Below are positions 7,787-15,519 of a DNA stretch of 64,000 nucleotides, piece after piece; positions within the stretch are counted from its first letter, which is position 1, and every line of letters starts with the position of its first letter. Below the pieces are notes generated by a model. The model saw nothing but the letters and a program-made list of their open reading frames with translations. It ran no database searches and was not told the origin of the DNA. Location of the stretch: IMG/VR virus record IMGVR_UViG_3300049617_000207, positions 32,015 to 96,014 of that record. One strand, written 5' to 3'. This stretch comes from a virus. A program made the translations under genes and the position numbers.

Positions 7787-8125
7787 CTAGTTGCCACCGC
7801 AGCAGCCCCCACGCTCGTGCAGGTGAACGTGGACGACCATGTGATCGAGCCCGCGACGCAGGCCGCCAAGTTCACGGCGCTCGGCGCTCGCCTGGCGCAC
7901 TAAGTCGCCCAGGCGGCGCGTTGCGGCGTCAAGATGCCGGTCGACCGCGTCGAGGTGCGCCGTCTCGGCATCGAGCGATGCGCGCACGTCGCGCAGGTCA
8001 CTCGATGAGCGGGCAATCGCGTTACGCTGCGAGTCGATAGCGATGATCGCAAGTATAATGATCGCCGCCGCGACCACGAGGTAGACGACGAGCGAGATGA
8101 GATTCGCAACGCCCTTGGTGCTCAT
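7787..8125 (-). CDS. Membrane-anchored coiled-coil protein, 112 aa
   Basis: One N-terminal membrane segment (residues 8-30, LISLVVYLVVAAAIIILAII) followed by a coiled coil (35-90) with regular Leu/Val/Ala and charged heptads, then HVHLHERGGCCGGN. The layout is that of an inner-membrane spanin, yet no outer partner was found. ATGA overlap with the gene upstream. Confidence 0.65.
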   Translation of the reverse strand: MSTKGVANLISLVVYLVVAAAIIILAIIAIDSQRNAIARSSSDLRDVRASLDAETAHLDAVDRHLDAATRRLGDLVRQASAERRELGGLRRGLDHMVVHVHLHERGGCCGGN

Positions 8126-8388
8126 GGGTTGAGCCTTTCTTGGATGGCCTCGGCGCGCCGGTACTCTCCGCGCGCGGTCTTGCGCTGCCGCTTGACGTCG
8201 ACCGGCTTGCCGGACTCGGCCATCACGCGCTCGTAGCGTACGACGTCAAGGCACGTCGGCCCGTAGCCCGCTCGGCGCCACTTCACATTAACGAGCTTGC
8301 GATTGCAGCGCAAGCACGTGGGATGGTCGGCGTTCGGTACGGGCGGGAAGCCGCTCGTGTCGTGCTTGATCCGGTGTTTCTTAGGCAA
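8122..8388 (-). CDS. DUF6011-like zinc protein, 88 aa
   Basis: CLRCNRKLVNVKWRRAGYGP followed by TC gives the CxxC, Gly-Pro and closing Cys typical of DUF6011, a short phage zinc domain of unknown function. The TTG start lies inside the end of the methyltransferase gene. A second member is at 40236-40664. Confidence 0.65.
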   Translation of the reverse strand: MPKKHRIKHDTSGFPPVPNADHPTCLRCNRKLVNVKWRRAGYGPTCLDVVRYERVMAESGKPVDVKRQRKTARGEYRRAEAIQERLNP

Positions 8389-9884
8389 CGTAGCCTCGCT
8401 CTGCCGCCGCGCGCGCGCAGCGTGCGGTTGCGGTCGCGGCCGAGTCGGGCTCGCGCTCGACGAGGATCGCGGACACGCCTTCGGCTGCCGCTGCGACGCC
8501 GGTCGTGCCGGAACCCGCGAAGCAATCGAGGAGCAGGCCGCCCGGCGGGCACACGAGCCGGATGAGGTATTGCATGAGCGCGACCGGCTTCACGGTCGGG
8601 TGCGCGTTCTTCTCGGGCTTCTCGCTCGGGTTGGCGTCGAAGAGCGAGAGCGTCCGCAGCGCGTCTTGTTTCTCGGCGCTGCTCGGCTTGGCGACGTAGA
8701 AGAATCGCGACGCGCCGCCGCGGTCGTCATACCCGCGAGCGTTATCTTCCTTTCGGTTCTTGGAAAGCCAATCACCGCCGTCTTTTCCGTTCCGCAAATA
8801 ACTCCGCGCCGACTCGCTCTCGCCGCTCTGCGCGTCGAGTTCGGCGACGCTGCAGCCGGGGACGCACTCCCACACCTCCTGCGTTTCGTCGCCGTAGAGC
8901 TTCCCGTTCGGAGCGCCGTCGCCGTTCTCGGCGCCGACGTTGAGAAACCCGCCCGGCGCGCTTTCCGCCTTCGCGCGGGTCGCCCTTCACGATGCGTTCG
9001 CCGACGCGCGCGCAGATCGGGTGATGCGAGAGGACCACGTTCGCAGGCCAGCGCCCACCGGCGGCCTGCTCAAAAGCCGGTAAGTCGGGATGCGCTCGAT
9101 GCCCCGCTGCGAAGTGACCGCCGCGTATGTCGTTGCGCACCGTCGAGCCCTGCAGCGCCTCGCCTTCGGTGCCAATCCGACACGCGTCGATGTTAAGGGC
9201 GCCCGTGCCGTACTTGAGCACGTTGGCCGCGACGCTCTTTTCCGCGAGCGGCTTGCGAACGACGATCCAATGCTCGGAGGCGGGCTTGAGCGCCGTGCCC
9301 CACCCATTCCACTTCTTCGCCGCGTCGGACTTCGCTTCGTACGCGGGCAATAGCTCGCCGGGCGGAAGCGGCGTCCCATCGGGACGCACTTTTGATGCCG
9401 TCGAAATCGCATGCCCGCGTGGGCCTGTCCCCAAGAGTTTGCGGTCGATAGCCGCGGAGACGTTATGTGATTTCGGGAAACCCTGCCCAAACAAATGAAC
9501 GACGCAGTCCCTTACCTCGAAGCCCGCATCCTCTAACGCCGTCGCGGTCCAATGCGACGTGCGCGGCAGCGCCCACACGACCCCGTGCGCGCCGGGCTTG
9601 AGCACCCGCAAACACTCGGCGAAGATCGGCGTGAGGGAGGCGATAAACTTCTCGCGATTCCCTATGTCGCGCGTGCCATTCGTGCCATAACGCGTCGTCG
9701 CGCGACGAGCATACGGGGAGTCAAATGCGCCCCACGATTCCGCAGAGGGGTCATCCCAATTTTTGCCCATGAACGCGATACCTGCGGGCGGATCGGTCAC
9801 GAGCGCGTCGACGGAGTCCTCGGCCATGTCGTGCAGCGCGTCGAGCGCGTCGGCGCACAGGACCCGCACGTACGCCTCACCCAT
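8381..9884 (-). CDS. DNA methyltransferase (beta class), apparent +1 frameshift
   Basis: S-adenosylmethionine-dependent amino-methyltransferase. The catalytic motif (VDALVTDPPAG, about residue 25) comes before the cofactor motif (DCFAGSGTTGVAA, near the C-terminus), the beta-class order. The first frame runs to GDPREGGKRAG, then switches: the family continues GGFLNVGAENGDG, which lies in the +1 frame from about 8957 to the stop at 8381. One surplus G in a GGG run near 8948-8957 would explain it. Either a sequencing error or a recent inactivating mutation. Start ATG overlaps the upstream stop by 8 bases. Likely role: protection from host restriction. Confidence 0.85.
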
Positions 9885-10062
9885 ACAGGCGCAGCCCCGC
9901 GGGATGCGTGCCGTGCTGCCGGATTTGATCGAGCGCGGCGTGCGCGACGTGTAGCGCCACCTCGGCCACGGGCGTCCGCGAGCCGCCTGGCAGGATGATG
10001 ACGAAGACGCCGAGCTTCTGCAGTTGCACGCGCGGATCGAGCGCGATGCGGTTGCGCTTCAC
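9877..10062 (-). CDS. Small protein, 61 aa
   Basis: GTGA overlap with the upstream stop. Contains a hydrophobic patch LGVFVIILPGGSRTP and a helical tail with AEVALHVAHAALDQI. No family recognised. Confidence 0.55.
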   Translation of the reverse strand: MKRNRIALDPRVQLQKLGVFVIILPGGSRTPVAEVALHVAHAALDQIRQHGTHPAGLRLYG

Positions 10063-10160
10063 AGGTCGCCGTCGCCATGCCGGATCGTGATGTTGGCGGA
10101 GGTGGCGATTGCGACGGCAACGATGGCGACGGCGGCCAGCAGGTAGAGCACGACCTTCAT
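10059..10160 (-). CDS. Tiny membrane peptide, 33 aa
   Basis: ATGA overlap on both sides. One membrane helix (residues 2-22, KVVLYLLAAVAIVAVAIATS), then a short polar tail NITIRHGDGDL. The chain of overlaps supports it. Confidence 0.55.
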   Translation of the reverse strand: MKVVLYLLAAVAIVAVAIATSANITIRHGDGDL

Positions 10161-10465
10161 CGCGCGTAAATCCCACGGCTTACATCGAAGATTTCGCGCA
10201 CGGCTCCGCCCGCGTCGAGCGCCTCTACGCGTACCGCCCACGGTTGCCGCTCTAGCGAAGCCAAGGTGCGCGCGGTTAGCTTCGGTACAAAGCCCGCAAT
10301 CCATGACGGCATCCCCGGCTGACTCCAGATAACCCGCCACCCGCCGCCGTAACTCGCGAAGGGCGCGTCGTCGTCGACGACCGCGGTCTCGACGGCAGGC
10401 AGCGCGATAGCGAGCGGGGCGGCCAGCAGCGCGCCGAACCGAGCAAAGAACGATCCGCGCTTCAT
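10157..10465 (-). CDS. Protein with signal anchor, 102 aa
   Basis: N-terminus MKRGSFFARFGALLAAPLAI fits a signal peptide or anchor with positive n-region. The rest has beta-rich segments (GGWRVIWSQPG, AVRVEALDAGG). ATGA overlaps at both ends. Possibly exported; no family. Confidence 0.6.
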   Translation of the reverse strand: MKRGSFFARFGALLAAPLAIALPAVETAVVDDDAPFASYGGGWRVIWSQPGMPSWIAGFVPKLTARTLASLERQPWAVRVEALDAGGAVREIFDVSRGIYAR

Positions 10466-10599
10466 CGCGCGAGGTCCTCGGCGGCGGCGCCGCACCGTTG
10501 ACAGTAGAGCATGAGGTCGAGCCGGTGCTCGCAGCCCGCGCTCGGCGCCACGCGTTCGATAGCCGCTCGCGCGCGCTGTAGGATACGCTCGGACGTCAT
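10462..10599 (-). CDS. Zinc-binding peptide, 45 aa
   Basis: ATGA overlap with both neighbours. Residues 23-35 carry C, H and CQRC, a plausible zinc site after an Arg-rich helix. Confidence 0.55.
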   Translation of the reverse strand: MTSERILQRARAAIERVAPSAGCEHRLDLMLYCQRCGAAAEDLAR

Positions 10600-10832
10600 C
10601 GCGCGGCCTCGATCCGCGCGAGCGCCTGATCGGCCGCAACAGCAAGCTCGTAAAGCTCTTCACGCGACACGGAGAGCGTCGTCGTGAATTGGTTCTCGAC
10701 CATCGCCTGCGACCTGTCGATGAAATAGGCGCGCAGCCGCGCGAGCCGGGCGTAGCTCGGCTCGAAGGTTCCGCGGGCTGCGAGGCTCCCGCGGATCGGA
10801 TCGCGGACGTCCGCGAGGTCGACGACGGCCAT
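10596..10832 (-). CDS. Helical protein, 78 aa
   Basis: ATG preceded by CACGGAGGG. All-helical look, with LSVSREELYELAVAADQALARI. First gene of the chain that leads to the methyltransferase. Its leader is closely similar to those of the genes at 59489 and 59732. Confidence 0.65.
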   Translation of the reverse strand: MAVVDLADVRDPIRGSLAARGTFEPSYARLARLRAYFIDRSQAMVENQFTTTLSVSREELYELAVAADQALARIEAAR

Positions 10833-10880
10833 GTTTGCGCCCTCCGTGGCGATGCGAGGTGTTAGGTCGGCGAGGTCATC

Positions 10881-11063
10881 CTAGACGCGACGATACCACG
10901 TGGACGCACGCCGCTCTATCTCTCCGAGCTTCCGCTCGGCCTTCTTCTGCCGCAGGTACTTGGCAAGCACGCGCACGGCCTCGCTCTCGGTCACGCCTGC
11001 GTGCTTTGCAATATCGGGTAAGGCGCGCCATTCACCGGAAAGCGCGTTCCACAGATTCGCCAT
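10881..11063 (-). CDS. Small winged-helix protein, 60 aa
   Basis: ATG 4 bases after GGAAG. WRALPDIAKHAGVTESEAVR reads as helix-turn-helix, followed by KYLRQKKAERKLG as a wing. Likely a compact DNA-binding regulator. The upstream ATG would add a run without ribosome site. Confidence 0.6.
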   Translation of the reverse strand: MANLWNALSGEWRALPDIAKHAGVTESEAVRVLAKYLRQKKAERKLGEIERRASTWYRRV

Positions 11064-11120
11064 ATCGCTTCCGAGTATATCAGCGCGGGGCACCAAAGTC
11101 CACTTTTCCGCGCGCGCGCA

Positions 11121-11447
11121 CTACGTCCATCGCACCACGACTTCGTTCCAGAGCGTCGCGACCGGCACGAACACACGCGGCCACGACCGCGCCCACGCCT
11201 TGCAGCCCGCCCACTTCCAAAGCCGCTTGGGCACGAGCAGCGCCACGTAATACGGGCGGGTCGCGCGCCGGGTCGCGCGCCGGATCGCCCGCGACGCCCG
11301 CTCCCAGGGCGGCCCGTCGCACGACGGGCAGACGTTGACACTACGGTCCTCGCCATGACGGCAATAGCCGAGAAAGCGCGGCCGGAAGACCATCTCACTC
11401 CGACCCTGCGGCACGAGCCAATACGGCAGCCGCAGCCTCTCTTTCAT
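11121..11447 (-). CDS. Basic Cys-containing protein, 108 aa
   Basis: ATGA overlap with the terminase-small-like gene upstream. Has GYCRHGEDRSVNVCPSCDG (zinc-binding pattern) and an Arg-rich stretch (RRATRRATR) coded by a 12-13 bp direct repeat near 11262-11297. Possible nucleic-acid binding. Confidence 0.55.
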   Translation of the reverse strand: MKERLRLPYWLVPQGRSEMVFRPRFLGYCRHGEDRSVNVCPSCDGPPWERASRAIRRATRRATRPYYVALLVPKRLWKWAGCKAWARSWPRVFVPVATLWNEVVVRWT

Positions 11448-12127
11448 TGCATGGCCTGGCCCGGTGCCGACGGCAACACCGTGCGCATCCGTGCGACCTT
11501 GGCCGCCAGGGTGTCCGTGCGGATACCGACCCGCTGCGCCGAGGTCATGTTCCGCCACGCGGTTATCATCGTTTGCATGGCCTCCCCGATGTCCGTCGTC
11601 GGCTCGGTCTTCGTGGGCACCGCAAGGCCCAGGAGCGCGCACAGGGCCTTCTCGATCCCGAGCAGCGTCTTGCGCTCCGAGGCGATGACCGAGCGCAGCG
11701 ACGCGGCCGATTGGAGCTTACCCGCGGCCCACGCGGCATCGGCCTGGGCCTCGTACTTCGTCATCGCCGCTTGACTGCGCGCCATGAGCTTCTCGTAACG
11801 GTCGGCCTGGACGGTTACGAGCGCCGCCCGCTCGGGGTCGCCCTCCTCGATCCGGCGCCGGGTCTCCATCCGCACGTCAAGAGAGACCGTGCGCCGGTCC
11901 ACGTCGAGCATCCCGGCGATTTGCGAGAACGTGTACCCGGCGATACGCGCGTCGTAGGCACGCACCTGGCGTTCGAGAACCGCCGGATCGGTTGGGTCGA
12001 GCACGCGCTCGCCGCGGTCGTAAATCGGGTTCGCAGGATCGTGCGGCACCCCCTTACGCGCCCGGCGCGCTTTGCGGTTGAGCGGCCGAGGGCGGCCGTC
12101 CGTGGACCCTAATGCGACATCGTCCAT
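11444..12127 (-). CDS. Helix-turn-helix protein, possible small terminase
   Basis: 227 aa from ATG 12127. Residues about 65-90 (FSQIAGMLDVDRRTVSLDVR) form a helix-turn-helix; the rest is a long helical region with YEKLMARSQAAMTKYEAQAD, resembling the oligomerising part of small terminases or recombination directionality proteins. It heads an operon well upstream of the large terminase. The family call is tentative. Confidence 0.6.
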   Translation of the reverse strand: MDDVALGSTDGRPRPLNRKARRARKGVPHDPANPIYDRGERVLDPTDPAVLERQVRAYDARIAGYTFSQIAGMLDVDRRTVSLDVRMETRRRIEEGDPERAALVTVQADRYEKLMARSQAAMTKYEAQADAAWAAGKLQSAASLRSVIASERKTLLGIEKALCALLGLAVPTKTEPTTDIGEAMQTMITAWRNMTSAQRVGIRTDTLAAKVARMRTVLPSAPGQAMQ

Positions 12128-12182
12128 GATGATGCGCACCGTATTCCCGCACGAATACCCCTCTTTCCTGCGCGCGCGTATC

Positions 12183-12197
12183 CTAGTATGCTTTAGC
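12183..12197 (+). repeat. CTCGTATGCTCTTAC-like site (variant)
   Basis: TAGTATGCTTTAGC, a diverged copy of the 15-base motif near the par genes. TATGCT also fits a -10 for the + gene that begins 7 bases later. Confidence 0.45.
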
Positions 12198-12199
12198 AC

Positions 12200-12418
12200 A
12201 TGACAACGGAACGAAAAGCCGCGATAGCGGCCGACCTGCGCGAGCCGGGCTTCGAGTGCGCGTGGCGCGACGACGCGCGTGACCTCCTCGACGCCCTCGA
12301 AGAAGCGGATCGCAAGCTCCTCACTCGCGCGCCGCTTCGGGATAGCCGGGCAGGTCGGATCGCTTCACGCCACGTTCGAGGATGTCGCGGGTCGGCACGA
12401 GGTGCGTCTTGCCGGTGA
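12200..12418 (+). CDS. Small helical protein, 72 aa, overlaps converging gene
   Basis: ATG lies 7 bases after TATGCT, so the transcript would be leaderless or nearly so. The first 41 residues (CAWRDDARDLLDALEEADRK) look coded; the last 30 are Arg/Ser-rich and overlap the minus gene by 98 bases. Either a true antisense overlap or a gene whose end was lost. Confidence 0.4.
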   Translation: MTTERKAAIAADLREPGFECAWRDDARDLLDALEEADRKLLTRAPLRDSRAGRIASRHVRGCRGSARGASCR

Positions 12419-12863
12419 CGGCGTCGACGATCCGCTTGGTCGGCCCAAACTGCGCGACGACGTGCTCGATATAGGCAAGGTGGCACGGCTCGGAGCACGT
12501 GTTCTCGTAGGCCATCCGCTCGAAGCTCTGCCCGCAATTCTGACACCGCTTCATTTCGTTCCACTCCTTGAGCGCGTCGCGACACGCGACCATGAACCGG
12601 GCGGCGGCGTCCTCGTCCATGCCCAGGCTCTTCGCGACCGTGTAAAACGTCGCATCGTGACGCGCCGCGGTCGCCGCCTCGATGAGATAGGTGGCCTGCC
12701 GGATCGCCTCGGCCGGATCGAGCAACACGTGCAGCCGCCGGTCGCCTTCGACAAGTTCGAGCTTCACGAACGGCGCCTTATTCCAGAGCCCAAACATCGA
12801 GTCGATGAGGATGTTGGAGGATGTCGGCTGCTCGGATGCGCGCTCGCGCTCGGGGCCGCTCAC
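12321..12863 (-). CDS. Zinc-finger protein, 180 aa
   Basis: GTGA overlap with the upstream stop sets the start. N-terminal alpha/beta part, then CQNCGQSFERMAYENTCSEP with a further Cys and a helix with His (residues about 110-140), a treble-clef-like zinc finger as in HNH relatives but without the HNH residues. Function unknown. Confidence 0.65.
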   Translation of the reverse strand: MSGPERERASEQPTSSNILIDSMFGLWNKAPFVKLELVEGDRRLHVLLDPAEAIRQATYLIEAATAARHDATFYTVAKSLGMDEDAAARFMVACRDALKEWNEMKRCQNCGQSFERMAYENTCSEPCHLAYIEHVVAQFGPTKRIVDAVTGKTHLVPTRDILERGVKRSDLPGYPEAARE

Positions 12864-13051
12864 GCCGCGGCCATCGCGGCCTTGTAGGCGGCGCTCTCGA
12901 CGGCGTAACGCGACAGGCGGCACGGACACTCCTCACCGTGCTGGCGACCTCGGCAGCCGCTCCCGAAGTCGTCGTGCGCCTGAGCCCCGTGCCCGCACCC
13001 ACAGACCGGCCCGCAGCGCCGCGGCTCGGCGTCGACCACGCCCTCCCTCAT
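12860..13051 (-). CDS. Cys/His-rich protein, 63 aa
   Basis: ATGA overlap upstream, GTGA downstream. Motifs CGPVCGCGHGAQAH and CRGRQHGEECPC are typical of small phage zinc proteins. Ends in an Ala-rich helix. Confidence 0.65.
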   Translation of the reverse strand: MREGVVDAEPRRCGPVCGCGHGAQAHDDFGSGCRGRQHGEECPCRLSRYAVESAAYKAAMAAA

Positions 13052-13284
13052 ACCCACGACTCCACGATGCACGGATCGTCCGTGACGTCACGCGGTATGC
13101 GATAGAGCCCCTGCTCCTGCAACGGCGCGCGCGCTTCGGCCAGCGTCGCGAACGTCTGCGCCTCGCCATTCGTGACCGGCCCATGCGCACCGCTCAAGAC
13201 GCCCCACCGGCGCACGACGTAGAGGCCGGGGAAGTCGCTCGGACTCTCATACACGGTCCAGCAGGCGAAGACGTCGGTTTCCAC
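13048..13284 (-). CDS. Small phage protein, 78 aa
   Basis: GTG start after GAGGAGAGGAGG. Compact alpha/beta look (DVFACWTVYES, LYVVRRWGVL, QTFATLAEARAPL); no motif recognised. First gene of a chain running to 12321. A copy of the 15-base repeat lies just upstream. Confidence 0.65.
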   Translation of the reverse strand: METDVFACWTVYESPSDFPGLYVVRRWGVLSGAHGPVTNGEAQTFATLAEARAPLQEQGLYRIPRDVTDDPCIVESWV

Positions 13285-13299
13285 TCGTGGCCTCCTCTC

Positions 13300-13314
13300 C
13301 TCGTATGCTCTTAC
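13300..13314 (+). repeat. 15-base repeat, par region copy 1
   Basis: CTCGTATGCTCTTAC, identical to 14990-15004. No + gene starts downstream, so an operator or centromere site fits better than a promoter here. Confidence 0.6.
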
Positions 13315-13691
13315 ACGCTTCGAGGGGAATCCCGCCGGGCCTTTGCCTCGTGCCGGTCGACCGCGGCGGCGACGCCTTGGGCGTCACGCAATAACAGTTC
13401 CCTCATGGCAACTTCAAAGAGCGCGGACACCGACACCTTCCGCTTCCCCCGCTGCAGCACGTACTTTGCCTCACCGGCCGCGTCGAGCACCGATTGCGGA
13501 ATCGTGATCCCGATGCGGATGAGCGTATCGGGCGGGGCGGCCGAATAATCGGGCAGGCCGGGCGTCGGGCTGCGCCACTCCCCCGCTTCTTCTGCCGGTG
13601 GCCGCCGTCCGCGAGCAGGCGCCTCCGTCATGAGCGCGGCCACGTCCCCGGCGGCCCCACCGATAGCCTTGGCTTTTTCGAGTCTGTTCAT
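13311..13691 (-). CDS. Ribbon-helix-helix protein, ParB/ParG-like partner of ParA
   Basis: 126 aa. Disordered N-terminal half (Pro/Ala-rich), then TLIRIGITIPQSVLDAAGEA and KRKVSVSALFEVAMRELLL, a ribbon-helix-helix fold (beta strand, two helices). Small proteins of this build bind centromere repeats, repress their own promoter and stimulate a ParA ATPase. It follows the ParA gene, separated by 40 bases that hold a promoter. This pairing is the basis of the call; no homologue was searched. Confidence 0.7.
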   Translation of the reverse strand: MNRLEKAKAIGGAAGDVAALMTEAPARGRRPPAEEAGEWRSPTPGLPDYSAAPPDTLIRIGITIPQSVLDAAGEAKYVLQRGKRKVSVSALFEVAMRELLLRDAQGVAAAVDRHEAKARRDSPRSV

Positions 13692-13700
13692 CTCGTATGC
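13692..13700 (+). repeat. CTCGTATGC core, par region
   Basis: Nine-base core of the 15-base repeat, overlapping the start of the ribbon-helix-helix gene; suited to autorepression. Confidence 0.45.
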
Positions 13701-13712
13701 ACCTCTCCTGTT

Positions 13713-13742
13713 ATCCTAGTACGCTCGCGCCCTAGAGTGCAA
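13713..13742 (-). promoter_or_regulatory. Promoter of the ribbon-helix-helix gene
   Basis: TTGCAC, 18 bases, TAGGAT on the minus strand, ending 21 bases before the ATG; GGAGAGG follows as ribosome site. It overlaps the end of the ParA gene. Confidence 0.5.
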
Positions 13743-14460
13743 GAGTAGATGAGAGCATGCCGTACGCCTGGGCCGCTGCCGACCGCGGCGCGTATGCCAG
13801 CACGGATCGCTTCGCGAGCCCCGCCTCCGCCGCCGCAACGCCGCGCGGGATCGTCGCGATGATCGGGCCGTAGCGGGCCACCTCGGCCTCCTGGTCACGC
13901 GTGAGCGCAAGCCGGGCCTGATACATCGTAAGGACGATCCCGGCGAGCTTATGGGCCGCCTCTAGGCCGTGCAGGAGGCCAAGGCTCTGCTCCGCCCCGC
14001 GTACCGCGAGCGGCTCGGCGAGCACGGCGAGAAGCACCTGATCGGCCACGGTCACGGCGGCCTGCACGAGCGACCCGAACCCCGGCGCCGAGTCGATGAT
14101 GATGACCTCGAAGCTCGACCGGCGCAACGCCGCGAGGATCGAACGGTCGCGCGAGCCGTCAAAGAGGAAGCCCAGGCGCGGCGGCGCCGCCAGGAGTGCG
14201 AAGCCCTCGGCCACGCGCACCGCGGCCTGGTCGCCCGTGTCCGCTCCGGCCAGGACCGGCAGAATCGTGCGGCTCTCCATGAGAGCGCCGGGGTCGATAC
14301 CGCACGCGAAGCTCGCACCGCCCTGCGGATCGGTGTCCACCAGGAGCGTCCGCTTCCCGCTGGCCTGGGCCGCTGCCGCAAGCGCCACGGCAGTCGTCGT
14401 CTTACCGACCCCGCCCTTGCCCGAGATAACCCCGATGATCCGGGGTGTGACAGTTCCCAC
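13732..14460 (-). CDS. parA: ParA-family partition ATPase
   Basis: 242 aa. Deviant Walker A GKGGVGKTT (residues 14-22, signature Lys15), VDTDPQGG (41-48) and IIIDSAPG. ParA proteins pattern on the nucleoid and move plasmid copies apart at division. The GTG at 14460 was chosen because GAGGACGAGGGAG precedes it by 7 bases; the longer ATG form is unlikely. No N-terminal helix-turn-helix, so it is the small (type Ib) form, which agrees with the ribbon-helix-helix partner downstream. A par system implies that the phage is kept as a low-copy plasmid. Confidence 0.9.
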   Translation of the reverse strand: MGTVTPRIIGVISGKGGVGKTTTAVALAAAAQASGKRTLLVDTDPQGGASFACGIDPGALMESRTILPVLAGADTGDQAAVRVAEGFALLAAPPRLGFLFDGSRDRSILAALRRSSFEVIIIDSAPGFGSLVQAAVTVADQVLLAVLAEPLAVRGAEQSLGLLHGLEAAHKLAGIVLTMYQARLALTRDQEAEVARYGPIIATIPRGVAAAEAGLAKRSVLAYAPRSAAAQAYGMLSSTLAL

Positions 14461-14479
14461 CGCTGCGCTCCCTCGTCCT

Positions 14480-14494
14480 CTCGTATGCTTTTGC
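14480..14494 (+). repeat. 15-base repeat, par region copy 2
   Basis: CTCGTATGCTTTTGC, 13 of 15 bases like the other copies, in the gap between parA and the + genes; a likely operator. Confidence 0.55.
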
Positions 14495-14507
14495 ACTAGT
14501 CTACCAC

Positions 14508-14591
14508 ATGGCACGAGGATACCAGGACAGGGGACGCCGAGGATACGAGAAGAAGAAGCGCCGATGGACGCTAACTCGTGTCACGCCCTGA
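14508..14591 (+). CDS. Possible basic peptide, 27 aa
   Basis: ATG-started frame rich in Arg, Lys and Gly (RRGYEKKKRRW). It overlaps the next gene in another frame and has no clear ribosome site. Uncertain. Confidence 0.25.
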   Translation: MARGYQDRGRRGYEKKKRRWTLTRVTP

Positions 14592-14980
14592 TCCTGTCGC
14601 GCGACATCTCGGCCGGGCTCCTGGTCGCAACGATGGCCCTGCTCATCGCAACCGCGGTGCTCAGCGCGAAAACGCAGCGCATCCTAATCGAACGCCAGGG
14701 CCGCCTCGATGAGATGCGCGAGATGATCGTGCGTGCAGAGTCCTCGGCGATGATGGCGTCGCGCGTCTCCGTGCCGTCCACCGGCGTCGCCTGCGCCGGG
14801 CTGCCCGACGGCGACCCCGCGGCCGTCCTGATCGTCCCGTGCCTCGTCTGCCATGACCCGGTACGCCTCGGCCCCCACGGGCGCACCGTCCACTCCGACT
14901 TCGGCATGCCCGTGTGCTGCCTAACCTGCGCCGCTCGCGGGCCGGGCGACAAGCTCATCACGATCCTCGCCACGCCGTAA
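14564..14980 (+). CDS. Membrane protein with zinc ribbon, 138 aa
   Basis: Membrane helix at residues 15-35 (AGLLVATMALLIATAVLSAK), a short coiled coil, then CLVCHDP and CCLTCAA separated by about 25 residues, a cytosolic zinc ribbon. AGAAGAAG lies upstream of the ATG. No family recognised. Confidence 0.6.
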   Translation: MDANSCHALILSRDISAGLLVATMALLIATAVLSAKTQRILIERQGRLDEMREMIVRAESSAMMASRVSVPSTGVACAGLPDGDPAAVLIVPCLVCHDPVRLGPHGRTVHSDFGMPVCCLTCAARGPGDKLITILATP

Positions 14981-14989
14981 TCTCGTGCG

Positions 14990-15004
14990 CTCGTATGCTC
15001 TTAC
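14990..15004 (+). repeat. 15-base repeat, par region copy 3
   Basis: CTCGTATGCTCTTAC, identical to the copy at 13300. It lies 79 bases before the next + gene. Confidence 0.6.
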
Positions 15005-15082
15005 GGAACAGGACACGACTTGACGCGTACGCTAGGATGGGTGGAAGAAGAAGGTCTACCACAAGCACAAGGAGGTGACGCC

Positions 15083-15346
15083 GTGGACCGTATCGACCTG
15101 CACGCCCTACCCGGCGTCGCGAAGTATCTCTGCGCGCGCCTGGCCTGGGACGGCTTCGACTACGATGTCGACGCTCGGCTCGATCCGGCCTCGGCCACCG
15201 TGCTCGTGACCCTCTTCGGTGAGCGGCGCCGGTGGCTCGACGAGGAGCCGCGGGTCCTGGCGCGCCTGCGTCGTCTCTACGAGCCCGCGTGGCGCACGCC
15301 CGGCTTCGCCGTGAGCTATCGCGTCGCGGATCGGGCCGCCGCCTAG
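15083..15346 (+). CDS. Small alpha/beta protein, 87 aa
   Basis: GTG start with AAGGAGGTGA upstream. Sequence looks folded (LARLRRLYEPAW, TVLVTLFGERR) but no family was recognised. Ends right before a strong terminator. Confidence 0.65.
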   Translation: MDRIDLHALPGVAKYLCARLAWDGFDYDVDARLDPASATVLVTLFGERRRWLDEEPRVLARLRRLYEPAWRTPGFAVSYRVADRAAA

Positions 15347-15352
15347 CAGAAG

Positions 15353-15391
15353 AAGAAGACGCCCGCGGCGGTTAGCCTCGGGCGTCTTCTT
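15353..15391. terminator. Bidirectional terminator
   Basis: Stem AAGAAGACGCCCG pairs exactly with 15379-15391. It separates the + genes from the converging minus gene, whose last codons it covers. Confidence 0.8.
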
Positions 15392-15518
15392 GGTCCCACT
15401 CGATCCGGCGGTCGCGAACCGCGGGGCGCCGCTTCTGTTTGTGCGAGCCGCCCGGCCGCAGATTCACCGGCGGCCCCAGGCGCCCGACGCTCGGGGCCTT
15501 GGCGTTCTTCTTTGCCAT
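15372..15518 (-). CDS. Basic protein, 48 aa
   Basis: Starts one base after the upstream stop. Very basic (AKKNAKAPS, HKQKRRPAVRDRR), likely binding nucleic acid or a ribosome. Its end lies inside the terminator stem. Confidence 0.6.
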   Translation of the reverse strand: MAKKNAKAPSVGRLGPPVNLRPGGSHKQKRRPAVRDRRIEWDQEDARG

Positions 15519-15519
15519 G

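Noticed and set aside
7787-8125. Spanin pair with the SH3-like protein at 4741
   Set aside because: Topology fits but there is no clear outer-membrane lipoprotein and the genes are 3 kb apart.
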